DNA of 5,975 nt from 66-474 sp051962095 (GCA_051962095.1 JBQCCP010000092.1:1-5975); one strand, 5' to 3'. Shown: positions 1-5,679, counted from the first letter of the stretch. Translations and numbers: made by a program. The notes: generated by a model from the sequence alone, not told the origin.

Positions 1-395
1 ACCAGGAACTTGGTGAAATTCCACTTGATGGCTTCCGAGCCCAGGATGCCCGGCGCGGCGTGCTTCAGGAACTGGTAGAGCGGATGCGTGTCGGCGCCGT
101 TGACGTCGATCTTCGCGAACAGCGGAAACGTCACCTCGTACGTCGTCGAACAGAATGTGCGGATCTCGTCGGCGTCGCCCGGCTCCTGGTGCCCGAACTG
201 GTTGCACGGAAAGCCGAGGATCTCGAAGCCCCTGTCCTTGCTCGCGCGGTACAGCGCTTCCAGCCCTTCGTATTGCGGCGTGAACCCGCATTTCGAGGCG
301 ACGTTGACGATCAGCAGCACCTTGCCCCGGTAGGCGTCCAGCGCCCGCGGCGTGCCGTCCAGCAGATCCGCTTCGAAGTCGTAAGTAGTGGTCAT
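1..395 (-). CDS. gpx: Glutathione peroxidase (Cys type, probably thioredoxin-dependent), 3' end outside window
   Basis: This gene encodes a peroxidase that reduces hydrogen peroxide and organic hydroperoxides in the cytoplasm or periplasm; no signal peptide is visible. Reading from ATG at 395, 131 complete codons are in the window, so about 30 C-terminal residues of a usual ~160-residue family member are missing. The GPx signatures appear in order: NVASKCGFTPQY (31-42) with peroxidatic Cys36, GFPCNQFGHQEPG (61-73) with Gln70, and KWNFTKFLV from 124 with Trp125 and Asn126. Together these complete the Cys/Gln/Trp/Asn catalytic set. The active residue is cysteine, not selenocysteine. Cys82 in the RTFC segment sits where yeast Gpx3/Hyr1 has its resolving cysteine, so the enzyme is probably an atypical 2-Cys, thioredoxin-recycled peroxidase (inference). 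The next upstream ATG (400) reaches a stop after two codons, which fixes the start at 395. The Shine-Dalgarno site is poor. A terminator lies just upstream, so the gene needs its own promoter, which I could not identify convincingly. Confidence 0.95.
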   Translation of the reverse strand, partial: MTTTYDFEADLLDGTPRALDAYRGKVLLIVNVASKCGFTPQYEGLEALYRASKDRGFEILGFPCNQFGHQEPGDADEIRTFCSTTYEVTFPLFAKIDVNGADTHPLYQFLKHAAPGILGSEAIKWNFTKFL

Positions 396-454
396 CGCAT
401 CACATCAACGAGCGAATGCAACGGCAGTGTAGCGCTCGACCGAGCACTCAAATG

Positions 455-483
455 AAAAACGCCCCGGAGTCCGGGGCGTTTTT
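455..483 (-). terminator. Rho-independent terminator of the PEP-CTERM gene
   Basis: An 8-bp GC stem (CGCCCCGG / CCGGGGCG, plus-strand sense) has a 3-nt loop and is flanked by an A-run on the left and a T-run on the right. These add A-T pairs and give a U-tract in either direction. It begins about 20 nt after the stop codon of the minus-strand gene at 504-1244, which is the expected place for its terminator. It also insulates the peroxidase gene downstream. It could work in both directions, but no plus-strand gene reads into it. Confidence 0.93.
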
Positions 484-503
484 TGTCAAGTCGATGATTC
501 GTT

Positions 504-1244
504 TCAGGCAAGCCGGCGCTTGCGGAACCAGTAGCCCGAGCCGACCAGCCCCAAGCCCAGCAGGAACAGGCCGATTTCGCCCGGCTCCGGCACCCCGAGA
601 GGGTTTTCGGCAAACGCCACATTGTCGAATTCGAACGCGTAGTTCGAACTGGTCATCACGACGCGATCGAATGCCGTCGCCAAGTTGATGTTGACGTAGC
701 AGGTGCCCACCGTGGTCTGGTTACCATTGACGCAGTTCCCGGAACCGGCCACGGCCGATACGGCACTACCCCCGAAGGAATCGACCAGCGTGCCACCCAG
801 GTAGAACGTGATGGTGTTGTAGGCGTCCACCGAGCCCCACAGCAAGCCCAGATACCTTGCGCTGGTGGGAAGGATCAATTGCGCATATGAAGCCGACGTG
901 CCGCCTGCGGTGAGGTACTTCGACAAATCCGCACCGTCAGGGTCGCCGAACAGCGCGCCGTTGCCGTTCGACAGCACCGGCGCCGCATACAGTCCCGAAG
1001 AGCTGCCCTGCACGACTCCGCCCTGCGGGCTGAACGACACGGTGATGCCGCATGTCGTGGTCACGCCACCCGCACCACCGAGCCCGAGGGAATTGAAGTT
1101 CTCATAACAATCGGCGCCGGTTGGAACACCGCCCACCGAAGCGGTGATGGTGGTGGCATTCGCGGTGGTCGCCGCAAAGCACATGCCGAGGGCAAGCGCG
1201 CCCGCGGCCACGAGCCCCATCCGCTGCTTCTTCTGATTTTTCAT
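504..1244 (-). CDS. PEP-CTERM sorting-domain exported protein (exosortase substrate)
   Basis: This is a 246-residue secreted protein that is probably processed by an exosortase and released or anchored at the cell surface or in exopolysaccharide. Its biochemical role is unknown. Residues 1-30 form a signal peptide: a basic MKNQKKQR start, a hydrophobic core, and probable cleavage after TANA. The C-terminus is a typical PEP-CTERM tripartite signal: VPEP (218-221), a hydrophobic helix of about 18 residues, then RKRR (241-244). The middle is Gly/Ser/Thr/Asn-rich and probably beta-sandwich, with two possible disulfide pairs (Cys46/Cys65, Cys171/Cys182) and the segment WGSVDAYN (136-143). That segment resembles the Npun_F0296-like family of exosortase-dependent surface proteins (from memory, moderate confidence). 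I chose the ATG at 1244 because GGAG lies 9 nt upstream and the signal peptide starts there. The longer frame to 1373 would run through the promoter and lose the N-terminal signal. No exosortase gene is in the window, so this is an orphan substrate. A sigma-54 promoter precedes it and a strong terminator follows. Confidence 0.93.
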   Translation of the reverse strand: MKNQKKQRMGLVAAGALALGMCFAATTANATTITASVGGVPTGADCYENFNSLGLGGAGGVTTTCGITVSFSPQGGVVQGSSSGLYAAPVLSNGNGALFGDPDGADLSKYLTAGGTSASYAQLILPTSARYLGLLWGSVDAYNTITFYLGGTLVDSFGGSAVSAVAGSGNCVNGNQTTVGTCYVNINLATAFDRVVMTSSNYAFEFDNVAFAENPLGVPEPGEIGLFLLGLGLVGSGYWFRKRRLA

Positions 1245-1323
1245 CGTAGGTTTCTCCAGTGACGGAACCGGTACGACGCTCTCGGACGAGACGCGTGGTT
1301 GGGGTCCCCTGCGGCTCTCAATA

Positions 1324-1339
1324 AGCAACTTGCGTACCA
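1324..1339 (-). promoter_or_regulatory. Sigma-54 (RpoN) -24/-12 promoter for the PEP-CTERM gene
   Basis: Read on the minus strand, the site is TGGTACG-CAAG-TTGCT. It differs from the sigma-54 consensus TGGCACG-N4-TTGCT at one base. The GG (1338-1337) and GC (1326-1325) doublets have the required 10-nt spacing. The predicted transcript start is near 1313, giving a leader of about 70 nt to the ATG at 1244. PEP-CTERM genes are known to be controlled by the PrsK/PrsR two-component system acting with RpoN, so site and gene fit each other. A sigma-54 promoter needs an enhancer-binding protein, and candidate upstream boxes are listed separately. Confidence 0.78.
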
Positions 1340-1354
1340 ACCACCTAACCCATT

Positions 1355-1387
1355 GATCGATCGGGACAAACATGCCGGGATCGATCG
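1355..1387. repeat. Pair of GATCGATCG boxes upstream of the sigma-54 promoter (candidate activator sites)
   Basis: GATCGATCG occurs at 1355-1363 and again at 1379-1387, 24 bp start to start. Each copy abuts a GGG or CCC run, and the core octamer is self-complementary. They centre about 46 and 70 bp upstream of the predicted sigma-54 transcript start. A pair of palindromic boxes upstream of a sigma-54 promoter is what an enhancer-binding protein would use, although enhancers usually lie slightly further away. I infer the function from position only. Confidence 0.35.
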
Positions 1388-1527
1388 CGGCAACGAAGGG
1401 ATTTGTAAATCTTGCCGACGCTTCGCGAGGCGTATGGAGACTCCGATCTGGCGGCCAAGGCGCTTACGCCAATGTCCCGCCTAGTCCCGGTTCACGTCAA
1501 GGCACAGCCGGCACACCGGCCGCAACA

Positions 1528-4272
1528 TCACAGCCAGCGGCCGAACCTGCGCATGTAGAGCGTCTTCACGAACTGGGTCAGCGCGCAGTACGCCACCACG
1601 ATCGCCGCCAGCCAGCCGAAATATTCCAGCGGCAGTTCGACCATCCCGAGCTTGTGGCCCAAGGTCGTGTACGGGATCGCGATGCCGATCGCGATGATCG
1701 CGGTGGTGAGGCCCAGCACCGGAGCGGCCGCGGCACTCTGCACGAATGGAATCCGGCGGGTGCGGATCATGTGCACCACCAGCGTCTGGGTCAGCAGGCT
1801 TTCCACGAACCAGCCGGACTGGAAGAAGGCCTGGTGGGCGGGCGCGTTGGCGCCGAACCAGAACCACAGCAAAAGGAACGTGGTGATGTCGAACACCGAA
1901 CTGGTCGGGCCGATCCAGAACATGAAGCGCCCGATGTCACCCGCGTCCCACTTGCGCGGACGGCGGATGTATTCCTCGTCCATGCGGTCGAACGGGATCG
2001 ACAGCTGCGAGATGTCGTACAAAAGATTCAGCACCAGGATCTGCAACGGCAGCATCGGCAGGAACGGCAGGAAGATGCTGGCGATCAGCATCGAGAAGAC
2101 GTTGCCGAAGTTGGAGCTGGCCGTCATCTTGATGTACTTGATGATGTTGCCGAAGGTGACGCGACCTTCCAGCACGCCTTCCTCCAGCACCATCAGGTTT
2201 TTTTCCAGCAGGATGATGTCGGCCGACTCCTTGGCGATGTCGGTCGCGGTGTCGACCGAAATGCCGACATCCGCGCGGCGCAGCGCCGCGGCGTCATTGA
2301 TGCCGTCGCCGAGGAAACCAACGGTGTGCCCACGCCGCTGCAGCGATTCGACCACGCGCGATTTCTGCAGCGGCGACATCTTCGCGAACACCGTGGTGCG
2401 CGCGACCAGGTCGTCGAGCGCCGTGTCGTCCAGTTCCTCGGTGTCGCGGCCCAGCACCGAATGGGTAACGTCCAGGCCCACTTCGCGGCAGATCTTGCGC
2501 GTCACCGCTTCGTTGTCGCCCGTGATCACCTTCACCGCGACGCCGTGGTGATGCAGCGCCGCGATCGCGGTGTGGGCGGTGTCCTTGGGTGGATCGAGAA
2601 AGGCCAGGCAACCGATCGCGGTGAGGCCGGCCTCGTCGGCGACGCCGTAGGCGCGGCCGACCGCGGGCTGGGTTCGCACCGCGACAATCAGCACGCGCAG
2701 GCCGTCCTCGTTCAACTCATGGGTCATCGCGCGGATGGCGTTGCGGCGTTCGTCCGTGAGCGGGATGTCCCGGTCGCCGTGGCGGGCGAACGCGCAGGTC
2801 GACAACATCTCCTCGACCGCGCCCTTGCACACCAGCAGTTCGAATTTCCCCCCTCCCGCTTGCGGGAAAGGGGGCGCTGAGGCGCCGCCGTTTCTTTCGC
2901 GCGCAGCGCCGGGTGAGGGGAAGTCTTGCGACGAATCCGCATCCACTGGCGTCAGCACCACCGACATGCGGCGGCGCTGGAAGTCGAAGGGGATCTCGTC
3001 GACCACCTTCCACTTCGCGATCGAATGTTCGAGGTCGCGATGCGCCAGCACCGCCTTGTCCATCAGGTTCTTGAGACCCGTCTGGAAATGGCTGTTGAGG
3101 TAACCGTACTCCAGCGCGTCGTCGGATTCCTCGCCGTCGAGATCGAGGTGCTGCTCCAGCACGATCCTGTCGAGCGTCAGCGTGCCGGTCTTGTCCGTGC
3201 ACAACACGTCCATCGCGCCGAAGTTCTGGATCGCGTTGAGCTGCTTGACGACCACTTTGCGCCGCGACATCGCGAGCGCTCCTTTCGCAAGGTTGGCGGT
3301 GACGATCAGCGGCAGCATTTCCGGGGTGAGGCCCACCGCAACCGAGATCGCGAACAGAAACGCCTCCAGCCAATTGCCCTTGCCGAAGCCCTGGATCAGG
3401 AACACGATCGGCACCATCACCGCCATGAAGCGGATCAGCAGCCACGACACGCTTTTCACGCCGCGGTCGAAGCTGGTCAGCTCGCGCTCCCCGCTCAGCG
3501 TGTGCGCCAGCGAGCCCAGATAACTGCGCGGCCCGGTGGCGACCACCACCGCGGTCGCGCTGCCGCTCACGACGTTGGTGCCCATGTAGCAGACCGTCGG
3601 CAGGTCGAGCGGATCGACCGGCGCGTCGGACTTCACCGCCTGCTCGGGCGCGGTCTTCTCCACCGGCAGCGATTCGCCAGTCAGGATCGCCTGCGAAATG
3701 AACAGGTCCTTCGCGCCCAGCAGGCGCAAGTCGGCGGGCACCATGTCGCCCGCCGAAAGGTGCACGATGTCGCCCGCGACCAGTTCGATCACCGGCACCT
3801 CGATGCGCTCGCTGTGCCCGTCGGAGGCGCGCCGCGTCACCGTCGCGGTGTTGCGCACCATCGCCTTCAACTTCTCGGCGGCGCGCGAGGAACGGAATTC
3901 CTGGGTGAAGCTCAGCACCACGCTGATGCCCACCATCACCGCGATGATGATCGGCCCCGTGAGGTCATCCGGCGAAGTGGCGAGCTGCACGCCCGCCAGC
4001 ACCAGCAGCACGATGATGAACGGATTCTTGAAAGTGCGCGCGAGCTGCAGCGACCAGTGCGGCGGCTTCTCGTGGCTGGCCTGATTGACGCCGTCGCGAT
4101 CGAGGCGATCCTCGATCTGTTCCTCGTCGAGCCCCGCGGGCGTGGTGTCAAGCGACGCCAGCAGCGCCGCGTCATCCGTCCACGCGGTATCCGCGACGAT
4201 CGGCCGCGCGTGCGCCGCGCGGGCCTTGCCGGCCGTGGCATGGGAGCTGGCTTTGATGGGAGGACCGAACAT
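1528..4272 (-). CDS. mgtA: Magnesium-translocating P-type ATPase MgtA (P3B type), with repeat-derived insert in the N domain
   Basis: This inner-membrane pump imports Mg2+ by ATP hydrolysis through a phospho-aspartate intermediate. In the 915-codon frame from 4275 I see an N-terminal cation-ATPase segment (38-70), M1-M2 (about 84-123), TGES of the actuator domain (199-202), M3-M4 with GLTPEMLP (315-322), DKTGT with phosphorylated Asp361, KGA of the nucleotide-binding domain (484-486), TGDN (585-588), the GDGIND hinge (656-661), and M5-M10 (about 722-904). The segments TASSNFGNVFS and VHMIRTRRIPF are very close to E. coli MgtA as I remember it (898 aa). Residues 452-477, ahead of KGA, are an extra Pro/Gly/Ala-rich stretch encoded exactly by a palindromic repeat. 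E. coli has only a short loop there. GTG (4275) and ATG (4272) are adjacent; I prefer the ATG, with TGGAA 7 nt upstream. The gene appears monocistronic with a long leader, and I see no clear terminator after the stop. Confidence 0.96.
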   Translation of the reverse strand: MFGPPIKASSHATAGKARAAHARPIVADTAWTDDAALLASLDTTPAGLDEEQIEDRLDRDGVNQASHEKPPHWSLQLARTFKNPFIIVLLVLAGVQLATSPDDLTGPIIIAVMVGISVVLSFTQEFRSSRAAEKLKAMVRNTATVTRRASDGHSERIEVPVIELVAGDIVHLSAGDMVPADLRLLGAKDLFISQAILTGESLPVEKTAPEQAVKSDAPVDPLDLPTVCYMGTNVVSGSATAVVVATGPRSYLGSLAHTLSGERELTSFDRGVKSVSWLLIRFMAVMVPIVFLIQGFGKGNWLEAFLFAISVAVGLTPEMLPLIVTANLAKGALAMSRRKVVVKQLNAIQNFGAMDVLCTDKTGTLTLDRIVLEQHLDLDGEESDDALEYGYLNSHFQTGLKNLMDKAVLAHRDLEHSIAKWKVVDEIPFDFQRRRMSVVLTPVDADSSQDFPSPGAARERNGGASAPPFPQAGGGKFELLVCKGAVEEMLSTCAFARHGDRDIPLTDERRNAIRAMTHELNEDGLRVLIVAVRTQPAVGRAYGVADEAGLTAIGCLAFLDPPKDTAHTAIAALHHHGVAVKVITGDNEAVTRKICREVGLDVTHSVLGRDTEELDDTALDDLVARTTVFAKMSPLQKSRVVESLQRRGHTVGFLGDGINDAAALRRADVGISVDTATDIAKESADIILLEKNLMVLEEGVLEGRVTFGNIIKYIKMTASSNFGNVFSMLIASIFLPFLPMLPLQILVLNLLYDISQLSIPFDRMDEEYIRRPRKWDAGDIGRFMFWIGPTSSVFDITTFLLLWFWFGANAPAHQAFFQSGWFVESLLTQTLVVHMIRTRRIPFVQSAAAAPVLGLTTAIIAIGIAIPYTTLGHKLGMVELPLEYFGWLAAIVVAYCALTQFVKTLYMRRFGRWL
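2845..2922. repeat. Palindromic interspersed repeat embedded in frame in mgtA
   Basis: This 78-bp element is rich in nested inverted repeats: CCCGC-TT-GCGGG (2855-2866), GGCGC-TGAG-GCGCC (2873-2886), GGCGCTG (2873-2879) with CAGCGCC (2904-2910), and outer arms TTCCCC (2846-2851) with GGGGAA (2917-2922). The motifs GGGTGAGGGG and CTCCCGC/GCGGGA are those of the short repeats scattered between genes in many GC-rich proteobacteria, especially Xanthomonadales (from general knowledge). The length is a multiple of three, and all three minus-strand frames are free of stops across it. mgtA therefore stays open and gains 26 residues (452-477). Exact borders are inferred from the inverted arms. Confidence 0.75.
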
Positions 4273-4346
4273 CACGCGATTCCATGGCAGCGGAAGCTAC
4301 GAACACGGAACCGGTGGCGGACCGTGGGGTTACATAGAGATAAACG

Positions 4347-4366
4347 GTCGCGTTCGTTTTCGCGAC
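4347..4366 (-). promoter_or_regulatory. Hairpin in the mgtA 5' leader
   Basis: GTCGCG (4366-4361) and CGCGAC (4352-4347) form a perfect 6-bp stem with an A-rich 8-nt loop, followed by CGTTTATCTCT. This is attenuator-like, but the following sequence is too poor in T for a confident terminator. It lies about 75 nt ahead of the mgtA start. I could not match it to a named riboswitch such as the M-box. Confidence 0.35.
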
Positions 4367-4384
4367 GGCACGACGCCAAACCCC

Positions 4385-4413
4385 AATATTCGGCCGTGCA
4401 TCGGCAGGGGCAA
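4385..4413 (-). promoter_or_regulatory. mgtA: Candidate sigma-70 promoter proximal to mgtA
   Basis: On the minus strand TTGCCC (4413-4408) and AATATT (4390-4385) are 17 bp apart, and each matches its consensus at 4 of 6 positions. The AT-rich -10 stands out in GC-rich surroundings. Transcription would start near 4378 and give a leader of about 105 nt containing the hairpin at 4347-4366. The match is moderate and could be chance. Confidence 0.4.
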
Positions 4414-4472
4414 CCGGTGCTCCATGCGAAGCGGCTTTTGTGGAAAGTCAGGGCGAGGACGGGCGCTTACGT

Positions 4473-4528
4473 GATGCCGGTGGCATCGCGTGCCCGGCCG
4501 AGCGACCGGCCAGGGATGGCCGGGCCGG
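4473..4528 (-). promoter_or_regulatory. Hairpin cluster between the small ORF and mgtA
   Basis: Two stems follow one another on the minus strand: CGGCC-ATCCCT-GGCCG (4522-4507) and GATGCC-ACC-GGCATC (4487-4473). Extra CCGGCC and CGGCCGG copies at 4528-4523 and near 4500 could pair with either arm of the first stem, so alternative folds are possible. This stretch would be transcribed as mgtA leader only if a promoter lies upstream of it. No function is assigned. Confidence 0.3.
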
Positions 4529-4582
4529 CGCCCGTGCCACGGATGGCTGCTGGCTGAGAACACCTGTGGTCCCTGCCTGCGA

Positions 4583-4717
4583 TCAGGGATGATCGCACGA
4601 TAGACCGCGCGGTGCGGGCACGGTCACGCGCCACTCGCGGCGGCGGCCGTCGCGGCGGTTCGAATGCGCATGGCGGGCTGCCAGGCGCGCACGAAAGAAG
4701 TTGCGAAGGAGGTTCAT
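4583..4717 (-). CDS. Small Arg-rich ORF (44 aa) upstream of mgtA, candidate leader peptide or small protein
   Basis: I do not recognise this protein. Its ATG at 4717 has a strong ribosome binding site: AAGGAGA at 4730-4724, 6 nt before the ATG. That is the best Shine-Dalgarno site in the window. The 44 residues begin MNLLRNFF, an amphipathic start, followed by a very basic middle (11 Arg overall, including RR 21-22 and RRR 25-27), then EWRVTVPAPRG and a C-terminal CDHP. It ends about 310 nt before the mgtA start in the same orientation, so it could be an mgtA leader ORF analogous in position to enterobacterial mgtL. It lacks that peptide's Pro/acidic pattern, so the analogy is positional only. 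It could also be an independent small protein or chance. The SD sequence can pair with CTCCTT of codons 3-4. Confidence 0.42.
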   Translation of the reverse strand: MNLLRNFFRARLAARHAHSNRRDGRRREWRVTVPAPRGLSCDHP

Positions 4718-4730
4718 GGCCCATCTCCTT
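4706..4730. repeat. Inverted repeat of two Shine-Dalgarno sequences around a shared ATG/CAT
   Basis: AAGGAG at 4706-4711 and CTCCTT at 4725-4730 are perfect inverted copies 13 nt apart, so each strand has an SD facing an ATG (minus 4717, plus 4716). In the minus-strand RNA the SD would pair with codons 3-4 and place the start codon in the loop. Spacing is good on the minus strand (6 nt) and too short on the plus strand (3 nt), so I take the minus strand as the coding one. Confidence 0.5.
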
Positions 4731-4943
4731 TTCAAGCAGTGCCGCAGCACCGCTCGAGGGACGGGCCGGGCGCACCTAGTCGGGGCGGGTGCCAGCCGTC
4801 CGGGCGCGGTCGCCGCGGATCGGTTCGATTTTGGCCGCCGTCACCCGATGCGAGCGGATGCCGGCGGTGCGACTAGGGTGTACGTCCATGGTCATGTGAA
4901 ATGGAGGACAGTGCCGAAAACGCAGTGCGCCGTCGGCCTGTGC

Positions 4944-4972
4944 ATTGTCGTTTCGCCACCGCATTCCGTCAA
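4944..4972 (-). promoter_or_regulatory. Candidate sigma-70 promoter reading toward the small ORF and mgtA
   Basis: On the minus strand TTGACG (4972-4967, 5 of 6 consensus) and GACAAT (4949-4944, 4 of 6) are separated by exactly 17 bp. The predicted start is near 4937, about 220 nt before the small ORF and 665 nt before mgtA. It is the best -35 match I found in this intergenic region. If used, it would make the small ORF and the hairpins part of a long mgtA leader, or drive a separate RNA. Confidence 0.45.
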
Positions 4973-5039
4973 CCCTGGAAGGCCCATGGAATCGGCGGGG
5001 TCAGACGGAATTCAGCCACGAGCCCGCGACTCGACGCGC

Positions 5040-5045
5040 TATGAT
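5040..5045 (+). promoter_or_regulatory. Candidate -10 element of the sco-pcuC operon
   Basis: TATGAT matches the -10 consensus at 5 of 6 positions and lies about 30 nt ahead of the sco ATG, giving a predicted transcript start near 5052. No good -35 hexamer is visible at the right distance, so the promoter is weak or needs an activator, or this is chance. Confidence 0.33.
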
Positions 5046-5073
5046 GATCAGTCGTCACTGGCTTGAATGCATC

Positions 5074-5679
5074 ATGTCTCTGCGTTGCCGTTGGCTGCAC
5101 CTGTGCCTTCTTGGCTGCACCCTCCTCGCCCTCGCCGCCTGCGCATCGCGTCCGCAATGGCAGCTCGACGACGTGCAGGGGCACCTGCCCGACCTCAAGT
5201 TCCAGATGACCAACGACCTGGACCAGCCGGTGACGGCGGCTACGTATCGCGGCAAGGTCATGCTGCTGTATTTCGGCTACACGCACTGCCCCGACGTGTG
5301 CCCGCTGACCCTGGTGCACCTGCACACGGTGCTGCAGAAGATGGGTAAGGCCGCGGACGACGTGCGCATCCTGTTCGTGACCGTGGACCCGGCGCGCGAC
5401 ACGGTGCCGGTGCTGCACCAGTACGTCACCGCGTTCGATCCGCGCATCGTGGGCCTGACCGGCAGCCGGGACGCGATCGCGCAACTGGCCAAGCGTTATC
5501 GCGCGTTCTACAAACCCGAGCCGGCCAAGGCATCGTCGTCGGACAACTACGAGGTCACGCACAGCTCGGCAATCTACGTGTTCGATCGCGAAGGCCGCGC
5601 GCTGCTGCTGGCGACGCCGGGCTCGTCCGACGACGAGATCCTGCACGATCTTCAAATCCTGGTGGAGCAACACCGATGA
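5074..5679 (+). CDS. sco1: SCO1/SenC family copper-binding lipoprotein (cytochrome c oxidase assembly)
   Basis: This 201-residue thioredoxin-fold protein is anchored to the periplasmic face of the inner membrane. It helps load copper into, or reduce, the CuA site of cytochrome c oxidase subunit II. A lipoprotein signal ends in LAAC with lipidated Cys23. The copper ligands are visible: CPDVC (Cys72 and Cys76) after YFGYTH, and His163 in VTHSSAIYVFD. The family segment VDPARDT lies at 104-110. Length is normal. I chose the ATG at 5074 because it gives a compact lipoprotein signal. An upstream in-frame ATG at 5041 would add MMISRHWLECI and overlaps the -10 candidate, so it is less likely. No strong SD is visible. 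The stop overlaps the start of the PCuAC gene (ATGA), so the two are translationally coupled. Confidence 0.95.
   Translation: MSLRCRWLHLCLLGCTLLALAACASRPQWQLDDVQGHLPDLKFQMTNDLDQPVTAATYRGKVMLLYFGYTHCPDVCPLTLVHLHTVLQKMGKAADDVRILFVTVDPARDTVPVLHQYVTAFDPRIVGLTGSRDAIAQLAKRYRAFYKPEPAKASSSDNYEVTHSSAIYVFDREGRALLLATPGSSDDEILHDLQILVEQHR

Larger units (their letters stand above)
4718..5073. other. Divergent intergenic region between the mgtA leader and sco
   Basis: I see no gene here that I would support. The plus-strand frame that stays open from 4716 to 5066 has a poor SD distance, a composition unlike a folded protein (Arg, Gly, Ala, His, with scattered Cys) and no recognisable motif. The stretch holds a good minus-strand promoter candidate, a -10 box before sco, and a long-range inverted repeat: CACCTAGTCG (4773-4782) against CGACTAGGGTG (4870-4880), one bulged base. 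Confidence 0.6.

Noticed and set aside
426..451. TTGAGT ... TACACT as a sigma-70 promoter for the peroxidase gene
   Set aside because: The spacer is only 14 bp and the -35 lies against the terminator. No correctly spaced -35 exists for TACACT.
1245..1373. Upstream extension of the PEP-CTERM reading frame to a start at 1373
   Set aside because: It would read through the sigma-54 promoter and place 43 hydrophilic, Arg/Pro-rich residues before a clear signal peptide. The ATG at 1244 has a proper SD.
1472..1500. TTGACG just downstream of mgtA as a -35 for the PEP-CTERM gene
   Set aside because: At 17-bp spacing the -10 would be GGACAT, a very poor match. The sigma-54 site explains the gene better.
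1507..1520. GCCGG-CACA-CCGGC hairpin just after the mgtA stop, considered as its terminator
   Set aside because: It has only a 5-bp stem with no T-run after it on the minus strand, so it is not supportable as an intrinsic terminator.
1372..2880. Long plus-strand ORF (502 codons), and a second at 2926-4557, antisense to mgtA
   Set aside because: They are His/Arg/Asp/Gln-rich, typical of antisense shadows of a GC-rich gene. The minus-strand frame carries every P-type ATPase motif.
4331..4345. GTTTA-TCTCT-ATGTA on the minus strand as a PhoP box controlling mgtA
   Set aside because: The second half matches the GTTTA repeat at only 3 of 5 positions, and no -10 follows at the distance a PhoP box requires.
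4716..5066. Plus-strand ORF of 116 codons starting MAHLLFKQC with AAGGAGG just upstream
   Set aside because: The SD-to-ATG spacing is only 3 nt, the product has no motif and an unnatural composition, and the SD is explained by the inverted repeat with the minus-strand small ORF. It ends just before sco, but that alone is not support.
4969..5673. Minus-strand ORF of 234 codons opposite sco
   Set aside because: It is an Arg/Val/His-rich shadow of the Sco gene, whose CPDVC and lipobox motifs are on the plus strand.
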